Shown here: positions 15,156 to 22,274 of the stretch, piece after piece
Position numbering within the stretch: the stretch's first letter is position 1
Layout of the letters: the number at the start of each line of letters is the position of its first letter
NCBI GenBank assembly: GCA_947627835.1
Contig: CANQXM010000008.1
Location: 1-22,727, forward strand
Reading direction: 5' to 3'
DNA length: 22,727 nt
Origin: an uncultured Bacilli bacterium
Lineage (GTDB): Bacteria > Bacillota_I > Bacilli_A > RF39 > UBA660
Notes under the pieces: generated by a model
Told to the model about the DNA's origin: nothing
Database searches by the model: none
What the model saw: only the letters and a program-made list of their open reading frames with translations
Made by a program: the position numbers and the translations under genes

Positions 15156-16271
15156 CTAAAAGTTTTCCTGCTTGCTAATATCCTCCAAGACAGATACAAA
15201 AACTTCTATATCCATTGTACTATCATTCTGGACTTTTTTCAAAACTTTTTTACTTAGGATTTTCTCATCTTCCTGAAGTCGCAAAGCAAATTTTTCATCA
15301 ATCTCTTTCATGCCAAGATTCATGACCTCATCTTCAGTATATTCTTGTTGCTTTCGCGTCACTTCCTTTTGAATAGCAAAAGAAAATTCATACGGTCCAA
15401 TCGAAAACAAATGCTTCTCTTCATCAACATAATTCGTAATGCGAGGACGAAAAACAGCCATGCGAAGACTTCCCTTTCGAAGATAGAAATTCCAGCGTCG
15501 TTTTCCGGTTTCAGAAACCACTTCGTACTTTAAAGGAACATGAACATGGGTTGTATACCAAACCTCTGCCATCACTTTTCCCGTGGCACAAACTTGATCT
15601 TTAATAGCATCTTGAAAGGTTAATTCCCCACTCACTAATAAATCTCCTTCTTTGACATAATCATTCACTTCCACTCGTGCTTCTCCAGCTGAATAAATCA
15701 GTTGTTTGACAAGTCCAGCCTTTGCTGCAATTAAATGACAATGGCGATCTTCTTCTTTGGTATCAGTAAGAATACGCTCTTCGATATGCACGACATAACG
15801 CATTCCCTCTAAAGAAATACTAATCCATTCCAAAGTATCTGGATGTTGATCTAAAATTTGCTCCTTAATTTTTTCAATCTCATCAAAATTCTTGCGCCAG
15901 GTAAAAGGTTTGATTCCATAATCATCCAAAGCTTTGGTAACTAAATTTCGTATCTGCAAAGAAGAATGAATGACTTTTACATCTACAATCAAATGCGTCA
16001 TCAAAAAAGAAAAGACGAAAAAAAGAACAAGACCAAAGACAATAAGACCCTTCTTGCGTAAAAAAGGAAAAACCTTATAAATTCCATAATCTCCAACAAC
16101 CTGAAAAGATCCCAGTTTTTGAATGCGTTTGTAATCTTCTTCCCACACCCGAAAAAGAAGCCGATTCCCCGAAAAAGAAACATCCATCACATCAATTTGC
16201 TTCTTATACAATTTAAGAAGAATCGAAGAAGGCCGATTGGTTTGCAAGGAAACCCATAAATAATGTTTCAT
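15156..16271 (-). CDS. yqfD: Sporulation protein YqfD
   Basis: A 371-residue bitopic protein of the YqfD family, slightly shorter than the Bacillus one. About 76 cytoplasmic residues precede a single membrane helix (residues 77-96). An outer domain follows with a POTRA/FtsQ-like stretch, IRNLVTKALDDYGIKPFTWRKNF, and the family's ISLEGMRYVVHIEER. A mostly beta remainder ends with LEDISKQENF. In Bacillus YqfD is made in the mother cell and acts with YqfC, with which this gene overlaps by four bases (ATGA). The exact biochemical function is not known. Family, length and neighbour all agree. Confidence 0.9.
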   Translation of the reverse strand: MKHYLWVSLQTNRPSSILLKLYKKQIDVMDVSFSGNRLLFRVWEEDYKRIQKLGSFQVVGDYGIYKVFPFLRKKGLIVFGLVLFFVFSFLMTHLIVDVKVIHSSLQIRNLVTKALDDYGIKPFTWRKNFDEIEKIKEQILDQHPDTLEWISISLEGMRYVVHIEERILTDTKEEDRHCHLIAAKAGLVKQLIYSAGEARVEVNDYVKEGDLLVSGELTFQDAIKDQVCATGKVMAEVWYTTHVHVPLKYEVVSETGKRRWNFYLRKGSLRMAVFRPRITNYVDEEKHLFSIGPYEFSFAIQKEVTRKQQEYTEDEVMNLGMKEIDEKFALRLQEDEKILSKKVLKKVQNDSTMDIEVFVSVLEDISKQENF

Positions 16272-16510
16272 CTTAGAATCTGCATACTTTCTAAAACCCC
16301 TTGAAATAATAATTCGTGTTTTTCAAGTTGTTTAATCGTAAAATCTTTTCCCAAAAAAAGTAACTGAAAAGAAGCCATTTGTAAGCAAATGCGCTCTTCT
16401 TTTAATTCTAAAATATCTTGATATTGATATACATGAACAAATTGATCATAAAAATCTACATAATAATCTTGATCCAGCAAAAAGTTTCGAACACGTTTTA
16501 CAAGAGTCAT
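16268..16510 (-). CDS. yqfC: Sporulation protein YqfC (YabP/YqfC family)
   Basis: An 80-residue protein of the YabP/YqfC family. It is mostly beta, containing RVRNFLLDQDYYVDFYDQFVHV, ILELKEERICLQ and FLGKDFTIKQLEKHELLFQG. The start is ATG 16510 with GGTGA 5 bases upstream; a TTG at 16522 is less likely. Family members contribute to spore coat or outer-forespore steps. It heads the yqfC-yqfD unit, lies after the yqeY terminator, and has a sigma-E-like promoter immediately upstream, consistent with its known mother-cell control in Bacillus. Confidence 0.85.
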   Translation of the reverse strand: MTLVKRVRNFLLDQDYYVDFYDQFVHVYQYQDILELKEERICLQMASFQLLFLGKDFTIKQLEKHELLFQGVLESMQILR

Positions 16511-16525
16511 GATCTTCACCAATAA

Positions 16526-16554
16526 AGTATATGAAAAAAAGAGAAAAAATTTTC
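16526..16554 (-). promoter_or_regulatory. Candidate sigma-E promoter for yqfC-yqfD
   Basis: On the minus strand GAAAATT (16548-16554), 14 bases, then CATATACT (16526-16533). Consensus sigma-E is GKATATT, 14 bases, CATACAnT. The -10 differs at one defined base and the -35 at two. The -35 lies within the yqeY terminator stem. Confidence 0.45.
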
Positions 16555-16558
16555 TCTT
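16534..16558 (-). terminator. Intrinsic terminator after yqeY
   Basis: On the minus strand AAGAGAA and TTCTCTT pair around an A/T loop and are followed by five or more T. It overlaps the yqeY stop codon and separates rpsU-yqeY from the sporulation pair. Confidence 0.65.
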
Positions 16559-17000
16559 ACATTAACTTTTCTTTTACTAAAGCACTCACCATAGACATAT
16601 CAGCAACACTGCCGATTTTCTTTTGTAAAACACTCATAACCTTACCCATATCTTTCATAGAGGTAGGTTTTACTTCTTCCATGGCTAAACGAATTTGCTC
16701 CTTTACCTCTTCTTCACTAAGTTGTTCTGGTAAATAAGATGATAAAACTTGAATTTCTTTTTCTAACTGACTAGCTTGTTCATCTCGACCATACTTCGTA
16801 AACTCCGTAATCGAATCTTTACGAATTTTAACTTGCTTTTTAATAACACTGATAACCTCTTCATCACTTAACTCATGTTTTAAATTAATTTGTTCCATCT
16901 GGAGTGCACTCTTAAGCATTCGATAAACACTTAAAGAAAACTTATCGCCAGCTTTCATTGCACTAGTCATATCCTTAGTAATCGTTTCATATAAAGACAT
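16557..17000 (-). CDS. yqeY: YqeY-like GatB/YqeY domain protein
   Basis: A 147-residue protein of the YqeY family, sharing the tRNA-binding tail domain fold of GatB. Conserved pieces are DMTSAMKAGDKFSLSVYRMLKSAL (10-33), VIKKQVKIRKDSITEF, YLPEQLSEEEV, and MKDMGKVMSVL near the C-terminus. The family often interacts with tRNA or aminoacylation machinery, but its own role is not settled. It starts 12 bases after rpsU, as in Bacillus, and ends in its own terminator, forming a two-gene unit with rpsU. Confidence 0.92.
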   Translation of the reverse strand: MSLYETITKDMTSAMKAGDKFSLSVYRMLKSALQMEQINLKHELSDEEVISVIKKQVKIRKDSITEFTKYGRDEQASQLEKEIQVLSSYLPEQLSEEEVKEQIRLAMEEVKPTSMKDMGKVMSVLQKKIGSVADMSMVSALVKEKLM

Positions 17001-17011
17001 CTAAATCACCT

Positions 17012-17197
17012 CTAGTAATTTCTATGTTTCCGTGCATTACGAATCATTTCTTTCTTCGCTTCTCTTCTCTTTACGCCCGGTTTCTCATAGTGTTTTCTTT
17101 TCTTTAATTCAGAAGGGACACCACTTCGTGCAACTTTTACTTTAAACTTCTTTAAAGCACCATCAATATTTCCATTAGTTACCACTACTTTTGTCAT
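17012..17197 (-). CDS. rpsU: Ribosomal protein S21
   Basis: Small-subunit protein S21 (61 residues), very basic, with NGNIDGALKKFKVKVARSG near the start and KPGVKRREAKKEMIRNARK in the C-terminal helix. The start is ATG 17197, with GGGAGG 8 bases upstream; a TTG at 17200 is open in frame but not needed. It has its own strong promoter and leads rpsU-yqeY. Confidence 0.97.
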   Translation of the reverse strand: MTKVVVTNGNIDGALKKFKVKVARSGVPSELKKRKHYEKPGVKRREAKKEMIRNARKHRNY

Positions 17198-17228
17198 CAA
17201 TATTCCCTCCCTTCAATTTCTACCTAGA

Positions 17229-17257
17229 ATTATATCACTCCCCCCAAAACCTTGCAA
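17229..17257 (-). promoter_or_regulatory. Sigma-A promoter for rpsU-yqeY
   Basis: On the minus strand TTGCAA (17252-17257), 17 bases with a GGGGGG run, then a perfect TATAAT (17229-17234). The start codon is about 30 bases downstream. Confidence 0.8.
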
Positions 17258-17270
17258 GATTTTTCCAAAG

Positions 17271-17291
17271 AAAAAAGCACCGAAGTGCTTT
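17271..17291 (-). terminator. Intrinsic terminator after the anchored surface protein gene
   Basis: On the minus strand AAGCAC-TTCG-GTGCTT is a perfect stem with a stable TTCG tetraloop, followed by T residues. It overlaps the stop codon of the upstream gene. Confidence 0.85.
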
Positions 17292-17979
17292 ATTCAACAA
17301 TAACTTCACCAGAAGCATTATCCTCTGTAATTGGGGTATCTTCTTTAACGACACCAGTAACTTCAAGTTTTAAATAAACCGATTGTCCCGTCGTAACTCG
17401 AGTATCTTTATCCTCATCTAACCAAGCTTGAACGCTATAAGTAATGTCCGCACCGGCTTCCAAAATTCCTTCATCCAGAATATAACGAATATCATTTTGG
17501 TTTTCTGTATCCACGGTTTCTGGAGTATGTGTAAATTCCATTAACCCTTGTACTTTAAAATCTGCTAAAGAAGTAGATGGTCCCTTCTTAACACCAATCC
17601 GTAAAAAACTATGATCTACAAGCGTCTTCCCTGCAGCATCTTCGACATTATTATAAATTACTAAACGATAATCAGCAGGTAATGACCCACGATTTAAAAT
17701 ATTTAAAAAATAAACACAATCATTCATAATGGAAGCATCGGTATCATCCATCGGTTCCAAACAATCACTCTTGGTAATAATGTCCGAATCCGATACCTCT
17801 TCTCCATTTTTATTGGTATAACGAATAACCAAATCTCCAGTTTCTACCACTTGATTATCCGTATTTTTATTCACTTGTAAAAACATTGCATAACTTGCAC
17901 TAATCACAACCAAAGTAAGGCAAATGACTACATAAGCTATGACTTTCGTTTCTCTTTTAAAAATATTTTTATAGTTCAT
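17290..17979 (-). CDS. Anchored surface protein, TasA/camelysin-like
   Basis: A 229-residue exported protein. The basic start (MNYKNIFKRETK) is followed by one helix at residues 13-33 ending in SASYAMF, a possible signal-peptidase region. A beta-rich domain follows with VVETGDLVIRYTNKNGEEV, NILNRGSLPADYRLVIYN, LRIGVKKG and YSVQAWLDEDKDT, and the tail is acidic. The layout (N-terminal helix, then a sandwich domain with xNxGSxPxxY) resembles TasA, camelysin and related SipW-type exported proteins, and similar anchored proteins of gut Firmicutes. No LPxTG or peptidase motif is seen. Two Cys (DCLEP and DCVYF) could pair. It stands between frr and rpsU with its own terminator; no clear promoter was found upstream, so read-through from frr is possible. 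Confidence 0.65.
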   Translation of the reverse strand: MNYKNIFKRETKVIAYVVICLTLVVISASYAMFLQVNKNTDNQVVETGDLVIRYTNKNGEEVSDSDIITKSDCLEPMDDTDASIMNDCVYFLNILNRGSLPADYRLVIYNNVEDAAGKTLVDHSFLRIGVKKGPSTSLADFKVQGLMEFTHTPETVDTENQNDIRYILDEGILEAGADITYSVQAWLDEDKDTRVTTGQSVYLKLEVTGVVKEDTPITEDNASGEVIVE

Positions 17980-18062
17980 AGTACCATCACCATATCATCT
18001 ATACTAATTATGATATCACAAAACCCGCCATTTGTGGACATTTTTTTAAATAAAAAGACAAA

Positions 18063-18596
18063 TTAAATATTCATTAATTCATTTTCTTTGTTTTTTAACT
18101 TTTCATCAATAATTTTATTGTATTGATTTGTCAAATCTTGAACCATGCTATAAGCGTTTTTTTCCTCATCTTCTGGCATTTCTAAAGCCTTTATATCGTT
18201 ATTAGCATCCTGACGAATATTGCGTAGCGCCACCCGGGCTTCTTCACATACACTTTTCGCTTGCTTTACATAATCTTTTCGTCTTTCTTCCGTAAGTTCA
18301 GGAACCGTCAAAATAATAACTTCCCCATTATTAATTGGTGTAATTCCCAAATTTGCTTCATTGATACTTCTTTCAATTTCTTTAAGTACACTCTTGTCAA
18401 AAGGTTTAATCATCAACTGTCTTGCTTCCGGAACCGTTACATTGGCAAGAGCATGAATGGGACTTGGTGCTCCATAATACTCAACCATAATGCCGTTTAA
18501 CATCGCAGGATTTGCTCTACCAGCTCGAATATTTAATAAACGGGCATCCAAACTTTCCATTACTTTTTTCATTTTTGCTTCAATTTCTGATTTCAT
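18063..18596 (-). CDS. frr: Ribosome recycling factor
   Basis: RRF splits post-termination ribosomes with EF-G. The 177-residue length is slightly short of the usual 185. The sequence has MKKVMESLDARLLNIRAGRANPAML (8-32), YYGAPSPIHALANVTVPEARQLMIKPFD, and the C-terminal helix with VALRNIRQDANNDIK, where the usual RRDAN is RQDAN. Weak ribosome site (AAGAGAG). It has its own promoter. In most Bacilli rpsB-tsf-pyrH-frr run together; here frr is separated from tsf by a thioredoxin-fold pair and no pyrH is present. Confidence 0.96.
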   Translation of the reverse strand: MKSEIEAKMKKVMESLDARLLNIRAGRANPAMLNGIMVEYYGAPSPIHALANVTVPEARQLMIKPFDKSVLKEIERSINEANLGITPINNGEVIILTVPELTEERRKDYVKQAKSVCEEARVALRNIRQDANNDIKALEMPEDEEKNAYSMVQDLTNQYNKIIDEKLKNKENELMNI

Positions 18597-18620
18597 AGAT
18601 ACTCTCTTTCTTCTAAAATC

Positions 18621-18649
18621 ATTATATCAAAAACAAAACCTGTTTTCAA
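18621..18649 (-). promoter_or_regulatory. Sigma-A promoter for frr
   Basis: On the minus strand TTGAAA (18644-18649), 17 bases, TATAAT (18621-18626), about 25 bases before the frr start. Confidence 0.8.
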
Positions 18650-18695
18650 ACTTGTTTAGAAAGTTCTACAACTAGTTTATACATTTTTGAATATA

Positions 18696-19259
18696 TTACT
18701 CATATTTTTGAAAAATTTCCTCAAGTTGAATAGTTAAATCCGACTGATATCCAATCACATCTTCCTGATACTGATTGTTTTTAAAAACCATAAAATAAGG
18801 TGTCTTTGAAAAATTTTCCGAAAGAGTTGAACTATAACTCAAAAACTTTTCATAACCCTCACTATTTTTAGAAATCTTCGTTCGATCCAAATAATCAATC
18901 GAGATATTTTTTGAAGTAGCAACTTCTTTTAATACCGGTACAAATCGTTTACAAGGCTCACAGGTACTTCTTCCTGAAAAAACATACACAATCTCTCCCG
19001 ATTCAATGTGCTTTAAAACATCCAGAATCGTTTGCTCTTTCATAAAAGAAACATCATAAGAAGAATTGCTACTAACCGTAGGAGTCTCCTCCTCTTCCTT
19101 TTCTTCTACAGAATCTGGAAAATAACCATCGGGTATCGGATTCGGTTCTACGGGTAAAAACCTTGTAATAATTGCATCACCAAAGAAAATTAAAACCAGT
19201 ACCAAGACCGAAATTACACAAAAAATAACTTGCTTTTTATGATCTTTCTCATCGCTCAT
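18696..19259 (-). CDS. Membrane-anchored thioredoxin-fold protein with CEPC site
   Basis: A 187-residue bitopic protein. A membrane helix at about residues 9-32 is followed by a short acidic linker (EEKEEEE), then a thioredoxin-like domain. The redox motif CEPC is at 100-103 after the strand VYVFSGRST, and the cis-Pro is in SKTPYF at 154. The domain should face outside the cell. Substrate unknown; it may reduce or oxidise exported thiols. It overlaps the upstream thioredoxin-fold gene by ATGA and forms a two-gene unit with it, placed between tsf and frr. Confidence 0.82.
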   Translation of the reverse strand: MSDEKDHKKQVIFCVISVLVLVLIFFGDAIITRFLPVEPNPIPDGYFPDSVEEKEEEETPTVSSNSSYDVSFMKEQTILDVLKHIESGEIVYVFSGRSTCEPCKRFVPVLKEVATSKNISIDYLDRTKISKNSEGYEKFLSYSSTLSENFSKTPYFMVFKNNQYQEDVIGYQSDLTIQLEEIFQKYE

Positions 19260-19864
19260 TTCTTAAGCACTCCTTTTAACTGTTCAAAAACGGCTTTATA
19301 ATCCTCAATTTTAGCATCTTTCTTCTCCGTCGTCCAGTAATCTTCTACACTCATCTTATTCTTAACAAACGTCGTTTCAGCATCATAATAAATAATCTTG
19401 CCATTAATGACTCCTACGACCGTAGGTGCATAAAGTCGTTTCGTTCCCATATCATCTAAAACCAAATAATCACTTAACTTTTGTAAAATATCCTTATAAT
19501 TTTCATTGTAACTTTCTCGTTCATCATAAAAATTAAAATAAGAAATGACTGGATAATCTACTTCTTTGCTAGCTTCATTTAACATCTCAGCAACCATTCC
19601 ACTCCAAGAATTTTCAGGAAAGCCAAAGAAAATGACTCCAGTTCCATTCGAAAGAAGAGAAAGCGTTTCAACCGCAGATAAAACCTGATAAGAATTATCA
19701 AGTCCAACATTCGGATAATCACGATAAAATAACTCATTATCAGGAAGTTCTTTCACATGATAATTGCGAGTTCCCAAATAAATAAAAGCTACTATTAAAA
19801 AAGTAAAGCAAATAAAATAAAGTACTTTTTGTATCCAAGTCATCGGTTTTCTTTTTGCTTTCAT
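19256..19864 (-). CDS. Membrane-anchored thioredoxin-fold protein with degenerate active site
   Basis: A 202-residue bitopic protein: one membrane helix at about residues 12-31, then a thioredoxin-like domain. The strand GVIFFGFPE leads into the active-site position, which reads NSWS at 85-88 where relatives have CPWC, so both redox Cys are replaced (Asn85 and Ser88). The cis-Pro loop YAPTVVGVINGKII (Pro147) is kept. The fold is therefore probably intact but not redox-active; it may bind a partner, perhaps the CEPC protein encoded downstream. The start at ATG 19864 is preceded by GTGATG, the spacing used by the yrzE-like gene; the upstream Met at 19906 lies before the promoter -10 and is not used. 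Confidence 0.78.
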   Translation of the reverse strand: MKAKRKPMTWIQKVLYFICFTFLIVAFIYLGTRNYHVKELPDNELFYRDYPNVGLDNSYQVLSAVETLSLLSNGTGVIFFGFPENSWSGMVAEMLNEASKEVDYPVISYFNFYDERESYNENYKDILQKLSDYLVLDDMGTKRLYAPTVVGVINGKIIYYDAETTFVKNKMSVEDYWTTEKKDAKIEDYKAVFEQLKGVLKK

Positions 19865-19886
19865 ATCATCACTCACTTGTAAAAAA

Positions 19887-19895
19887 AGTATATCA
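19887..19895 (-). promoter_or_regulatory. Extended -10 promoter for the thioredoxin-fold pair
   Basis: On the minus strand TGATATACT is an extended -10 (TATACT at 19887-19892, TG at 19894-19895). No good -35 at 17 bases. It is about 23 bases before the start at 19864. Confidence 0.5.
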
Positions 19896-19957
19896 TAAAA
19901 AGGCATCCTTTACTAGATAACGAACGATCCCCCTAAAAAATTTACAATCCTCTTAAC

Positions 19958-19980
19958 AAAAAAAAGACACTTTCGTGCCT
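19958..19980 (-). terminator. Intrinsic terminator after tsf
   Basis: On the minus strand AGGCAC-GAAA-GTGTCT forms a 6-bp stem with a GAAA loop (one G-U pair), followed by eight T. It overlaps the tsf stop codon. Confidence 0.85.
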
Positions 19981-20854
19981 AATTTCCATGAACTTGTTTC
20001 ATAACTTCTTCTGCAAAGTCATCATGACGTTTTTCAATACCTTCGCCAACTTCATAGCGAACAACTTCTTTAATTTCTCCATGATGATTTTTTACATAAG
20101 TTTGAACATCCATATCGCCATCTTTGATAAAAGCTTGTTCTGCTAAACAAATTTCTTTAAAGAATTTATGAAGTCTACCTTCTACCATCTTACTAGCAAT
20201 CTCTTCACTTTTACCTTCATTCATAGCTTGTTCTTTTAAAATTTCTCGTTCCCTAGCAACTTCCTCTTCAGGAACTTCACTACGAAATACATATTTTGGA
20301 CTCATAGCAGCTGCTTGCATTGAAACATCTTTTGCAACTTCTTCCGTCGTATTAGCAAGTCTTGATAAAGCAGCAATCTTGCCACCTAAATGCAAATAAG
20401 CACCAAAAACTTCTTCATCAGACTTTTCAAGTACTGCAAATCTACGGAAAGACAATTTTTCACCAATTTTAGCAGTTTTTGCAACAATCAAATCACCAAT
20501 TGTTCCCTCTGAAGTAGGTAACTTCATTGCTTCCTCCATCGTCTTGGCATTACCCTTTAATAAAGATGCTCCAATACTTTCAATCATTTGTTTAAATTCA
20601 TCATTTTTACTAACAAAATCAGTTTCTGAATTCACTTCTAAAATAACAGCTTTATTTCCATCTACAAAAATATTTGCAAGTCCTTCTGCAGCAATACGTG
20701 CTTCCTTTTTACTTGCTTTAGCAATTCCCTTTTCACGAAGATAATCGATTGCTTTATCCATATCTCCATTACATTCTGAAAGTGCTTTTTTGCAATCCAT
20801 CATTCCAGCACCAGTTGCTTCTCTTAAATTTTTTACCATTTCAGCAGTAATCAT
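19979..20854 (-). CDS. tsf: Elongation factor Ts
   Basis: EF-Ts is the nucleotide exchange factor for EF-Tu. The 291-residue length is typical. The N-terminal UBA-like domain has LREATGAGMMDCKKALSECNGDMDKAI, and the TDFV core is in NSETDFVSKNDEF at about residues 75-87. The C-terminus includes the FFKEICLAEQAFIKD stretch. AGGAGG lies 6 bases before the ATG, 16 bases after rpsB. It ends in a terminator, so rpsB-tsf is a two-gene unit. Confidence 0.97.
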   Translation of the reverse strand: MITAEMVKNLREATGAGMMDCKKALSECNGDMDKAIDYLREKGIAKASKKEARIAAEGLANIFVDGNKAVILEVNSETDFVSKNDEFKQMIESIGASLLKGNAKTMEEAMKLPTSEGTIGDLIVAKTAKIGEKLSFRRFAVLEKSDEEVFGAYLHLGGKIAALSRLANTTEEVAKDVSMQAAAMSPKYVFRSEVPEEEVAREREILKEQAMNEGKSEEIASKMVEGRLHKFFKEICLAEQAFIKDGDMDVQTYVKNHHGEIKEVVRYEVGEGIEKRHDDFAEEVMKQVHGN

Positions 20855-20870
20855 ACTGATACCTCCTCTT

Positions 20871-21809
20871 TTATTTAGATAAAGATTGAATTAATTCATC
20901 TTTTTTCATTGAACTATATCCCTTAATACTTGCTTCTTTTGCCATAGCTTTTAACTCTGCAAGTGTTTTCTTGGATAAATCTTCTTTTTCTTCTTCTTGT
21001 TTTGCTACTTCATGTACTTCTTGTTCTTCTTGTTTTAAAGCTTCTTCCATAGTAGATACATTGCCTTTTTCTTTGTCACTTTTTTCATCTTTCTTCTTAT
21101 CTTCTTCAGTAACATAATCTACCATTTCAAGTCCATTTGCTTCACAAATAGCATTGTTAAGTACTCCCAAAACAACTTTTACAGAACGAACTGCATCATC
21201 ATTACCAGGAATAACAAAATCAACATCATCTGGATCACAATTTGTATCAACAAGACCAAATACAGGAATATTTAACTTGTGGGCTTCATGAATAGCATTA
21301 ATTTCTTTTTTAGGATCAACAATAATTAATGCTTGAGGAATCTTAACCATTCCACGAATACCACATAATAAACGATTTAACTTATCGTATTCTTTCTTTA
21401 ATTTAATAACTTCTTTTTTAGGTAAAACATCAAACGTACCATTCTTTTCCATTTCTTCGATTTCTTCTAAACGTTTTACACGTCTACGAATAGTACGGAA
21501 ATTGGTAAGTGTTCCACCAAGCCAACGTTCAGTAACATAATAAGAATGACTTCTCTCTGCCTCTTCTTTTGCTACTTCACTTGCTTGTTTCTTGGTTCCT
21601 ACAAATAAGAACGTTCCTCCATTTTCTGCAATTTTCTTAAGTTCAGCATAAGCCTCCTCAATTTTTTCTGCAGTTTTTTGCAAGTCAATAATATAAATAT
21701 CTTCTCTTGCAGTAAAGATATACGGTTTCATTTTCGGATTCCAACGTTTTGTTTGATGTCCAAAATGAACTCCAGCTTCTAAAAGATTACTCATAGAAAC
21801 TACGGCCAT
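20871..21809 (-). CDS. rpsB: Ribosomal protein S2 with C-terminal Rho-N/SAP-like extension
   Basis: Ribosomal protein S2, 312 residues, against about 240-250 in most bacteria. The core opens MSNLLEAGVHFGHQTKRWNP and includes FLFVGTKKQA, VTERWLGGTLTNF and DVDFVIPGNDDAVRS. After about residue 228 comes an acidic, Lys/Glu-rich low-complexity linker. The last 35 residues (278-312) carry LAELKAMAKEASIKGYSSMK and then KDELIQSL, a helix-extended-loop-helix like the Rho N-terminal or SAP domain, known to bind nucleic acid. I choose ATG 21809 because GGAGGG lies just upstream and residues from there match the family. The open frame reaching 21893 is leader RNA. Leads rpsB-tsf. Confidence 0.95.
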   Translation of the reverse strand: MAVVSMSNLLEAGVHFGHQTKRWNPKMKPYIFTAREDIYIIDLQKTAEKIEEAYAELKKIAENGGTFLFVGTKKQASEVAKEEAERSHSYYVTERWLGGTLTNFRTIRRRVKRLEEIEEMEKNGTFDVLPKKEVIKLKKEYDKLNRLLCGIRGMVKIPQALIIVDPKKEINAIHEAHKLNIPVFGLVDTNCDPDDVDFVIPGNDDAVRSVKVVLGVLNNAICEANGLEMVDYVTEEDKKKDEKSDKEKGNVSTMEEALKQEEQEVHEVAKQEEEKEDLSKKTLAELKAMAKEASIKGYSSMKKDELIQSLSK

Positions 21810-21920
21810 AATAAACCCTCCTTCGTTTTCACACCTGCCACAGATCAACAAATTACCTTCACCTCTTCGGCACTCGAAAATAATTCTCCCCATCGCATGT
21901 TTATTTGCTTACTAAAAGCC
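21810..21920 (-). other. Long rpsB leader (5' UTR)
   Basis: From the promoter at 21927-21955 the leader would be about 110 nt and mostly G/A-rich. Short complementary pieces are visible (TTCG/CGAA, TGCC/GGCA), which would allow weak folding. No known riboswitch or S2-leader class could be matched. Regulation is possible but unsupported. Confidence 0.3.
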
Positions 21921-21926
21921 ATTAGT

Positions 21927-21955
21927 ATTTTATCAAATGATATGCGAATTCACAA
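21927..21955 (-). promoter_or_regulatory. Sigma-A promoter for rpsB-tsf
   Basis: On the minus strand TTGTGA (21950-21955), 17 bases, TAAAAT (21927-21932). The rest of the 21956-22080 stretch holds nothing I can support. Confidence 0.7.
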
Positions 21956-22080
21956 GCATTTTTTAACAGAAACCTGCTGATTTCAAATGAAAAAATAAAA
22001 TAGACACTTAACCTTTCAAGAAAAAATATAGAATAGATAATGTGGCATCAATTCTTCTAGCAACATCTTCACATAAAAGC

Positions 22081-22120
22081 AAAAAAAGACTAAGATATGC
22101 GACTTAATAAGTCATCTTAG
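22081..22120 (-). terminator. Intrinsic terminator after the toxin-like gene
   Basis: On the minus strand CTAAGAT and ATCTTAG enclose a second stem, GACTT/AAGTC, with a three-base loop and a four-base bulge, then TC and seven T. It ends the unit carrying the toxin-like gene, about 150 bases after its stop and just past the decayed frame. Confidence 0.8.
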
Positions 22121-22127
22121 CTTAAAT

Positions 22128-22274
22128 TTATATATAAATATCAACAAATATTGGCTCTTTTAACCTTGCATGTTTACTTTCAGGTATTTTATCACTATAC
22201 CTTACTAAATCATTTTTTGGAATAATTACACGGGGGGTTAAAAAGACATCAATATCACTCTTTACTCTTGCAAT
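22128..22274 (-). pseudogene. Decayed open frame, in frame with the toxin-like gene
   Basis: After the toxin-like gene's TAA (22275-22277) the same frame stays open for 48 codons and ends at TAA 22128-22130. It has no ATG, GTG or TTG start. The peptide is well mixed in charged and hydrophobic residues (DIDVFLTPRVIIPKNDLVRY, then SDKIPESKHARLKEPIFVDI), more like a true protein end than random AT-rich DNA. It may be the remnant of a separate gene, or a tail cut off by a stop. No family was recognised. Confidence 0.35.

Noticed and set aside
17980..18062. Terminator between frr and the anchored surface protein
   Set aside because: A large ATTTGT/ACAAAT pairing is possible, but no T tract follows the stem and the internal part is simple A/T sequence.
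21810..21893. N-terminally longer S2 (28 extra residues)
   Set aside because: The extra residues do not resemble S2, lie in the leader RNA, and the ATG at 21809 has the proper ribosome site.
22008..22110. Short minus-strand open frame containing CEDVARRIDATLSILYF
   Set aside because: It is bounded by stops, has no start codon in frame, and runs through the intrinsic terminator at 22081-22120, so chance or a relic is more likely than a gene.
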